Below are positions 16,672 to 26,000 of a stretch of 37,255 nt of DNA, piece after piece. The stretch covers positions 1-37,255 of the forward strand of contig CAJTFE010000043.1 of NCBI GenBank assembly GCA_910575725.1, in the 5' to 3' direction. Position numbers and translations under genes: made by a program. The notes beneath the pieces are model-generated. The model saw only the letters and a list, made by a program, of their open reading frames with translations, was not told the DNA's origin and searched no databases. This stretch comes from Clostridia bacterium. Its GTDB lineage: Bacteria > Bacillota > Clostridia > Lachnospirales > Lachnospiraceae. Every line of letters begins with the position of its first letter. The stretch's first letter is position 1.

Positions 16672-16679
16672 CCTATAAT
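16651..16679 (+). promoter_or_regulatory. Consensus sigma-A promoter of the control region
   Basis: The -35 TTGACA (16651-16656) and -10 TATAAT (16674-16679) are both perfect, with 17-base spacing. It reads toward the Spo0A-C-like gene. An operator (16661-16671) sits inside the spacer and another lies just upstream, so tight repression is expected. Confidence 0.85.
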
Positions 16680-16731
16680 CAGGCTACATATAGATTTTCA
16701 GTATATGCACAGGATAAAGGGGGATACTACG

Positions 16732-16956
16732 ATGAGTATGAGGAAGATTTACCGGGAGATCGCGAGGAAAAACGGCGTGAGCGTAAAGGATGTAAAAAGG
16801 GATATGCAGGCGGCGATTGCGGCGGCATACCAAAACCCGCCAAAGGACGGCGGCGTCATATCAGCTTACCAGAGGCAGGTGCCGCGGAAAGGGGAAATCC
16901 CCACGCCGGAGGAATTTATACGGTATGCGGCGGGAAAAGTCCGGGAAAGCGTATAA
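16732..16956 (+). CDS. Spo0A C-terminal-like DNA-binding protein
   Basis: This 74-residue protein starts at ATG 16732 behind AAAGGGGG. The segment IYREIARKNGVSVKDVKRDM followed by Q-A-A-I-A-A-A-Y aligns well by eye with the DNA-binding C-terminus of Spo0A (I-A-K-K-Y-N-T-T-A-S-R-V-E-R-A-I). The end holds P-T-P-E-E-F-I-R-Y-A-A. It has no receiver domain. It is the first gene after the consensus promoter and is followed by a terminator, so it is likely a short regulatory transcript. It may act as an ICE activator or anti-repressor; its target is unknown. Confidence 0.7.
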   Translation: MSMRKIYREIARKNGVSVKDVKRDMQAAIAAAYQNPPKDGGVISAYQRQVPRKGEIPTPEEFIRYAAGKVRESV

Positions 16957-16990
16957 AACTACAAGCTATAAAAACAGCATAAAATAAGAA

Positions 16991-17032
16991 AAGCCCATGA
17001 CAAAGGCAGAGCGCCGGTCATGGGCTTTTTTT
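16991..17032 (+). terminator. Intrinsic terminator before the giant gene
   Basis: The stem AAGCCCATGAC (16991-17001) pairs perfectly with GTCATGGGCTT (17017-17027) around a 15-base loop, followed by seven T residues. The ribosome site of the giant protein begins 7 bases after the T tract. Transcription from the upstream promoter must read through it to reach the giant gene, unless a promoter is hidden in the stem region. Confidence 0.85.
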
Positions 17033-17053
17033 CTGCAAAAAAGGAGGGAACAC

Positions 17054-20000
17054 ATGGCAAGAAAATTACAGCTTGTCTCGGAACTGGCAAACCAGACCGC
17101 CCGTAACATCACGCGGGATGTGGACGGCTGGAAGCAGTACCTTGACACGGCTTCACGGCTATACAAGTATAAGTTTGACGAGCAGCTCTTAATCTATGCG
17201 CAGCGGCCTGATGCCACGGCCTGTGCGGAGATGGAACTGTGGAATGAAAAAATGCGCCGGTGGGTAAAAGCCGGCTCCAAAGGGATCGCCTTAATCCGCG
17301 GCGCGGAAACCGGCAGGCCCCATCTGGAATATGTTTTTGACGTGGCGGACACAAGGCCCGTGCGCGGCGCAAGAATGCCATACTTATGGGAGATGCGGGA
17401 GGAACACCATGCGCCTGTCCTTGCCGCCTTAGAGAACCGCTATGGGGAGGGAAGCCGGAAGGAATTAGGGGGCGGGCTGATGGAGATTGCGGCGAAAGCC
17501 GTGGAGGAAGCCTGCCCGGAATACCTGCGCGAACTTGCCTACGATGCGGAAGGAAGTTTCTTGGAGGGGCTTGACCAGTTAAACCTTGAGGTATGCTTCC
17601 GGGATACGCTGACGGCAAGCGTCCAGTACACCCTCCTTACCCGCTGCGACCTTGACCCTTCCGATTACATGGAGGATGAGGAACTGGCAGGCATCACGGA
17701 ATTTTCCACGCCGGCTGTCCTCCACCATTTAGGGAGCGCGGCGAGCACCCTGTCAATGGAGATTTTGCAGGAGATTGGAAAAGTGATCAGGAATTATGAC
17801 CGGGAGGTAATGGCAGGCCGGCAGAAAAATATCCAGAAAACGGCAGAAAATCCCCTTGCAAAATCCACGGACATAGAGTATACTAAAGTCACAGGGCAGT
17901 TTAACACTTTAAAGCGTGAAAGCAAAGAAAGGAGCGAAGATCATGGCAGCACTGACATACATAAAGAACGGGGATTATCAGATACCGGAGCTGATGCTGG
18001 ACGGGGAGGAAGAACTGGAGGAGATGCCGATCGGGAAGTACGGGATGCTGCGGCAGACCTTCCTCATGGAGAACCATCACGGGACGTACACCTCCATGCT
18101 GCTGACGGGGAGGCTGATCCCCCACTTACGGCAGATAGACGGACAGGCGCAGGAGCAGGTAGACCGGACAGTGGCAGAGATGATGAAACAGCAGGGAGTG
18201 GACGAGAGCCTGAAAGAACGCGATCAGATGGCGTGGGTGCAGGCAGTCAACAGCCTGACGGCACAGGCGGAGGAAGCGGTGCTTCAGGAGATCGTTTACA
18301 GGTAAGACAGGAAGAACAAAAAAATGAGAAAGAGCAGGAAACGGCGGGTGATGAACCCGCCGTTTCTGCGCCCGCATATTTCCAGCTTTCCCTTTTCCCA
18401 ACAGTGGAGGAACAGGTAGAGCGCATTTCACAGGCAAAAACGGAAGAAAAAACAAAAGATTCCGCCGCCCGTGGAAAAAAGCCGGTGCCGGAAGTTCCAA
18501 AAGGCGTGATTGGACGCGCGCTCACCAGCGGCGGGAATGAAAAAAACAGCGCCATGCGGATTGCCGCCTTTTACCAGAAATCCCCCTCTGTCGAAGCCGC
18601 CGCCGCTTTCCTGCAAAAAGAGTACGGCACAGGAGGCAAGGGGCTTACGGTTGCCGGGGAAAAATACGCTTTATGGTTTGATAAGGAAGGAATAAAGATC
18701 GCGCCCGGACGCACTGCCAATGTCCCCGGCGCTACCCTTGTAACCTGGGAACAGGCGGCGGAGCAGGTATCGGAACTTCTGGAAGAAGGCATCTATGCCA
18801 CGCAGGAAATATTAGATACCGCAAGGGGAAATGAGTACCAGGAACTGGCGGCAAAGCTGTGGTATCTGCGGCAGGATTTAAGCGAAGAAGCAGTGGAGGG
18901 CGGTTTCCTGCCGCATGTTTCAGAACTGTACGGGGGATTCCCTGACAGCACGGAAAAGATTGCAGGGCTTTTGGAGGAAAAGGAGAGCCGTGATATTTTT
19001 GTTTCCGAACTTACCGATTTTGTCCGCGCTTATGAGGCAGACCGTGGCCTTATGCGTTTCCATTTCCATAACCCGCAGGAGATATTAAACAGCCTTTTCA
19101 ATCTTGACATAGAGCCGAGGCAGTTCCACGGCACGGAGGGGTTTGAGCCGGCAAAGGGCAGCTTTATCACGGAAGATGAGATTGACAGGATGTTTATGCG
19201 CGGAAGCGGTGTCTCCGAGGGGAAAATGCGTATTTATTCGTTTTTCTGCCAGAGGCACGATGCGAAGGAGCGGGCGGATTTCCTGAAAAATGAGTACGGA
19301 ACTGGTGGCGGTGGGAACATTGGATATGACGAATGGCATGATTCCAAAGGGATAAAATTCACCCGCTGTGATGACGCTTCCGGTTTTAAAGGGTATGACA
19401 CGGTAAAAATGAACTGGAACCAGGCACAGAAGCGGATCGGGGAACTGATTGATGCCGGAAGATACTTAAACCCGAAAGAAATGGCGTATACCTCCGAGTA
19501 TGAAAAGATACGGCTTGCGCGGAGCATATACGCCTTTTATTTTTACTGCCCCAATACCCCGAACCCCAGCAATTCCATTGAATGGGATGTGGATGCGGCG
19601 GAGCGGGATTTTAAGCCTATGCTGGATGATGCCAAAATCAGCGCGGCATTGTATGAGGATATGCTGGAATCCTTTGCCACCGTAACGCCGGAAGAAAGCC
19701 GCAGTTACGGCATCATGCAGAGGGCTATTGAAGATATGGGCGCATACCAGAGGGGAGAATACTCCCTGTTTACGCCGCTGCCGGAGGAAACCCTGCGGGC
19801 GGAAAGGCAGAAAAGGGAGGCGGCAAAAAAGGAAGCAAAAGAGAAGCAGGACGCATCCAGAAAGGAAAAGGAACCTTTAGGGGAACTGGAAGCCGCCGCC
19901 CGCGCCCTTGCCAAAAAACAGAAGAACCTTGCAAAAGAACAGCCGGGGAAAGTGAAAGAAAGGCCGGACGGCCAGCTTACTTTTGATTTTATGGCTGTAA

Positions 20001-23000
20001 ATGAGGAAGATGCAGGGCAGGCGGATACTGCCTCAAGTAAAACCGGTTCTGACCTGGAACAGATAAAGGAGCAGGAGGAAGCCGTCCTTTCCCATTACGA
20101 TATTGGCTATGGCTTTCTGGGGAACGGCCTGACCGTGTGGAACCGCCTGGAAGAAGAACATGGGGATTATAAGACGGTTGCCCATATAGACGCTGACAGG
20201 AGTGTGACATTTTACGATGAAGGTCTGCCGGAGGCCATCAAGGAACAGATACGGAAAGTAGCGGCCGAGACACAGACGAATATTTCCGCCATACAGGAGA
20301 CGCCTGTATTTTCTACACCAACCCAGGCGGAACCGGAAATACGGGCGGAGGAAGATACAAAAGCGTCCCCTGCGGGGAAATCTGCGGCAGAGTTATACAG
20401 GGAAGCGCTTTCCATGCTGAGTGACGTGGTGCGGCAGAGCAGTTTCTATTCTTACCTGCGTGACCGTGAGACGGACTATGACAGCGCAGCGGCAGAACTG
20501 GACAATGAACTTGGATTTTTTATCAATGAGATTGTGGAGAGCCAGCCGGATTTATATGATGCTTTCCAGTCCCTTCCCATGTTCAGGGCGTGGATGGTGG
20601 AGGATATTTTAGAGCGCACCTATCAGGATGTGGTGACAGACAGAAGGGACGCGATAGAGAGACATGCCGGGGAGCCGGATGCGCCGGAATGGGCAAAGGA
20701 AACAGGGGCAGCTTCTGTGCAGAGACAGGCCGCCCCGGAAGATGCGGAACCGATAGAATCCGGAAATACGGACAATCTGCTGACGGAAGAAAACAGAGGG
20801 CAGGAAAAAGCCGGCGCGGGAGAGGCGGAGACACAGGATAAGAAGAAGGGCAGGACGTTACCGGAACTGAATTACCGGGCATTTATGCGGCTGTTCCCTG
20901 ATTTTACCGGCCAGCATTACACCGCTATGCAGTTACGGGCGGGAGAGGCCATGATGCCGCTGCACATAGAGGCTGTGGGCAGCAATGAAATCTCCATAGC
21001 ACATTATTACCGGCAGAACGGTGATTCTATGGCTGACCCGGAGATGACCTTCCGGATCGACCACGAAAAAGGGACATTGGAGCCGCTTACTTATCAGCAG
21101 GACAGCATGGGGATGTACCAGCAGGTTTATCCCGAACCCGGAAGATGGATTCCGAAACTCCGCAAAGATTTAAACCGCTTTGCCAACCAATGGTTCCATA
21201 ACATCGAAGAACAGAGGTACCGCCCGGAGCGGGCCGTTATGGAGGCAGATGGAGACCGGAAAGAGATTTTCTATCAGGACGGAAAACCCGTCATTAAGGA
21301 GGAACCCGCGCCGGTCTTGGAAGGAACAGAAAAAGATACCGGAACCGTGCAGGCAGAAACAGACCTTGCCCCCAATGTGGAGGAATATTTAAACCTCAAA
21401 ACAGAACATCCGGATAAGCTGGTGGGCGTACAGGTGGGGGAATACATCCTGTTTTACGGCAAAGACGCGGAGGCGGCAGCCCCTGCCCTTTCCGCAAAGC
21501 TGCTTACAAGAGAGATTGACGGGCTTGGGGAGACTTCCGTTACCGGGGGCAGGGTATGGCAGGCGGTAGTAAAAGACCTTTTGGAGCATGGGCAGAGCGT
21601 TGTCATTGCCAGACCGGACCCGGAGCGCGGGGAAAACGCCCCTTATGAGATTGTAAAGGAGAGGGACATTGCCGACTACATCCCTCTTGGGATGAAGCTG
21701 ACCATTGACGGGCGGCACATGGAGGTTGACAGCATTGACTATGAAAAAGGGCGTGTCAGCCTGAAAGATCTGGATATGCAGGGGTGGTTTCCGATTTTCC
21801 GGGAGGAATCTGTCCCCTTTGTCCGGGAATGTGTGGAACAGGAGTGGGAGAATGATTTAGAACATGGAAATTTCCCGGAAGATATGGCACAGGCAGGGAT
21901 GGATGCCGGAGGGCAGGCGGAAGAAGCACATGCAGCGCCGGAGCCGGAAAAAGACGCCGTTTACAGAGAAGAAGCGGAAACGCAGGTGCCGGACAGCCGG
22001 GATATGGAGGAAGCGAAGCGCCTGATCGAAGATTTCTGCCTTGAGGAATACAATGAGGACAGCGTGGATTTTACCAACCTGGAAGAAGTCGGGATTGCCT
22101 ACGGCACCACGGAAAACGGCGGCTTTGAGGTTCAGGTGAATGTTGACCTGATCCACTTTTCCTTCAGCCAGTTTGTGGACGGGAAATGTGTGGAGAAACG
22201 GCAGTATGACAGCCTGCGGGAGATGATTGACGGGGAACTGGCATTTCTGGACTATGACCAGCTTATCTATGTGGAGCCACATATACAGGAACAGTTGGAG
22301 GCCGGCCTGAATGAAAAAATCCGGTGGGAGGAAATGCAGGGAGCCAGGGAAGGCGTTTTCCCTACGGAACCTGAAAGCGCAGACAGGGAGGAAGAAGAAC
22401 CACCGGAGATGGTGGAGATTGAGGGCGGGCAGGTTATCAACGCAGAAACGGTGGGAGTTTACAGTAAGGGGCTTCCTTATGAGATTGTTGTGGAGAAGCT
22501 CCATACCGGCCCTGACCGCAGTAATTTCCGCATCACGGACGATTCGCTGGGAGAGGGCGGGCAGAAAACAAAATACCAGAATAACATCGCTGCAATCCGG
22601 ACTTTAAAACAGATTGAAGCGGAAAACCGCCTTGCCACACCGCAGGAACAGGAGGTTTTATCAAAATATGTAGGGTGGGGCGGGCTTTACCAGGCATTTG
22701 ACGCGGATAATCAAAAATGGGGGAAGGAATACGGAGAACTAAAGGAACTGCTGACCCCGGAAGAATATGAATCGGCGCGCAGCACAGTCTTGAATGCCCA
22801 CTATACAAGCCCTGTTGTGATTAAGGCAATGTACGAAGCGGTAAAACGCATGGGCTTTAAGCCGGGGAACATCCTGGAGCCGTCCTGCGGCATCGGGAAC
22901 TTCTTCGGGCTTGTGCCGGAAGAATTTGAAAAATCGAACCTTTACGGCGTAGAACTGGATTCCCTGACCGGGCGCATCGCAAAGCAGCTTTACCAGAAAG

Positions 23001-26000
23001 CGGATATTACCGTGGGCGGGTTTGAAACCACCGACCATCCGGGCGACTTTTTTGACCTTGCGGTGGGGAATGTGCCTTTCGGGGAGTACAAGGTGCATGA
23101 CAGGCAGTATGATAAGCAGAATCTTTTGATACACGATTATTTCCTCACAAAAACACTGGACAAAGTGCGTCCGGGCGGCGTTGTGGCCTTTATTACCTCA
23201 AAGGGGACAATGGATAAGGCAAACGGCAGGGTGCGGGAGGCGCTGGCGCAGAAAGCCGACCTTTTGGGGGCAGTGCGCCTGCCGAATAACGCATTTAAAG
23301 CCAATGCGGGTACGGAGGTGACGGCGGACATCCTGTTTTTCCAGAAACGGGGCAGCGCGCCGGAAAAGCTCCCGGATTGGGTGAACGTAGGACAGACAGA
23401 GGACGGCGTACCCTTAAACAATTATTATCTGCAGCACCCGGAGATGGTGCTGGGCAGGATGGCTTTCTGGGAGAATATGTACGGAAATGCCACGGAAACG
23501 GCATGTATACCGCTTGAAGGGGCTGACCTGAAAAAGCAGCTTGCAGAGGCGGTAACGCATATCGGGGCACCGGATCAAGAACTCCTGCACATGGACGCGC
23601 CGGAGCAGGAAGGAAAAGAAAAAGAGGAAACCATACCGGCAGACCCGCAGGTACGCAATTTCAGCTTTGCCGAAAAGGACGGGAAACTCTATTTCCGGGA
23701 AAACTCGCGCATGAAGCGCATGGAAGTCGGGAAAATGCCTGCCGCCCGCATCCGGGGCATGATCGCGATCCGGGACAGCGCAAGGCAGCTCATAGATTTA
23801 CAGCTTAACGGTGCGGATGATGCACAGATCGGGAAAGAGCAGGAGCGGCTCAATACACTCTATGACAATTTCCAGAAGAAATACGGCCTGCTTAACAGCG
23901 CCGGGAACCGCCTTGCTTTTAGACAGGATTCCTCTTACCCGCTGTTATGTTCCCTGGAGGTATTGGACGAGGAAGGGAATTTAAAGCGCAAGGCTGATAT
24001 GTTCACAAAGCGGACAATCCAGCACCGGCAAAGCGTTACAAGCGTGGATACGGCGGTGGAGGCGCTGGGCGTTTCCATCGGGGAGAGGGCCTGTGTGGAT
24101 TTGGGATTCATGGCATCCCTGATGGGCGGGAGCGATAAAATACCGCAGATCATTTCAGACTTAAAGGGCATTATCTTCAAAGACCCGGACAGCGGCCCGG
24201 CTGTCATTTCGGAGGAAAATACGGACTGGCAAAAGGGCTGGCAGACTGCGGATGAATACCTTTCCGGCAATGTGCGGAAAAAACTGGAAAGGGCAAAAAA
24301 AGCAGCGGAGGAATACCCGGAATTTGCCGCCAACGTAGAGGCGCTTACTGCGGTGCAGCCGAAAGACCTGACTGCGCCGGAAATAAGCGTCCGCATCGGC
24401 GCACCCTGGATAGATACAAAATATTACAGGCAGTTTTTGTTTGAACTGCTCCAGACACCGGGGCGGCTCCAGAACGGGAGAATAGACGTGATGTATTCAG
24501 ACGTGACAGGGGAATGGAGGATAAAGGGAAAATCGGAGGACAGCATCACGAACACCCGCGTCCACACCACCTACGGCACAAAGCGGATCAATGCCTATGA
24601 GATTTTTGAAGCCAGTTTAAACCAGCGCAGCGTCCAGATTTTCGATACGCACACGGATATAGAAGGGAAAGAAACCCGTGTGCTGAATGAGAAAGAGACG
24701 GCCATCGCGCAGCAGAAGCAGGATGCCATGAAAGAGGCTTTCCATGACTGGATTTTCAAAGACCCGGACAGGCGCGCGGATTTATGCGGCATTTACAACA
24801 AGCTGTTCAATTCCACCCGTCCCCGCGAATATGACGGGAGGCATATCAATTTTATCGGGATGAACCCGGAGATAAAGCTGGAGCCGCACCAGAGGAACGC
24901 GGTCGCGCGTATCCTGTACGGCGGTAATTCGCTGCTCGCCCATGTGGTAGGCGCGGGAAAGACGTATGAGATGATAGCGGCGGCGATGGAGAGCAAGCGG
25001 CTTGGACTGTGCAAAAAATCCATCATGGTTGTGCCGAACCACCTGACGGAACAGTGGGGCGGCGATTTTTTAACCCTTTACCCCGGCGCGAAGGTGCTTG
25101 TAGCCACAAAAAAGGATTTTGAGCCGAAGAACCGCAAAAAGTTCTGCGCGCGGATTGCCACCGGCGATTATGACGCGGTTATCATCGGCCACTCGCAGTT
25201 TGAGAAAATCCCTATTTCACCGGAGCGGCAGGCGGCCATCATACAGGGACAGATTGACGAGATCGTGGATGCCATTGCGGAAGCGAAGGCAAATAAAGAG
25301 GAAAAATTCACGGTCAAGCAGATGGAAAAAACAAAAAAGAACCTGGAAGCTAAGATTAAGAAACTTTATGACAAGAAAAAAGATGACACCGTTACCTTTG
25401 AGGAGCTGGGCGTTGACCGTCTTTTCGTAGACGAGGCACATAGTTTTAAAAACCTTTACATGCATACGAAAATGCGTAATGTTGCGGGCATCAGCCAGAC
25501 GGACGCGCAGAAGTCCAGCGATATGTTTGCAAAGTGCCGCTATATGGATGAAATCACTGGCGGGCGCGGCGTGGTCTTTGCCACCGGCACCCCGGTAAGC
25601 AACTCAATGGTAGAACTTTATACCATGATGCGCTATCTCCAGTACAGTATGCTGGAGGAAGGATACCGGGACAGCACGGGGAAGGTGCGGAGCCTGAAAC
25701 ACTTTGACAACTGGGCGGCGACCTTCGGGGAGCAGGTGACGGCGGTGGAATTAAAGCCGGAGGGGACGGGGTTCCGCTTAAAGACCCGGTTTGCACGTTT
25801 TTATAATCTGCCGGAACTGATTAACCGCTGGAAAGAGGCTGCTGACATCCAGACGGCGGATATGTTAAAGCTCCCGGTGCCGGAAGCGGAGTATATCACG
25901 ATACAGACGGAACCTAGCCAGGCGCAGAAAGCGATGGTACAGTCCCTTGCGGAGAGGGCGGAAAAAATACGGAAGGAGAAAATAGACCCCCGGATCGACA

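Noticed and set aside
16997..17053. Earlier start of the giant protein at 16997
   Set aside because: That ATG lies within the terminator stem and lacks a ribosome site. ATG 17054 follows AAGGAGGG and begins the conserved domain.
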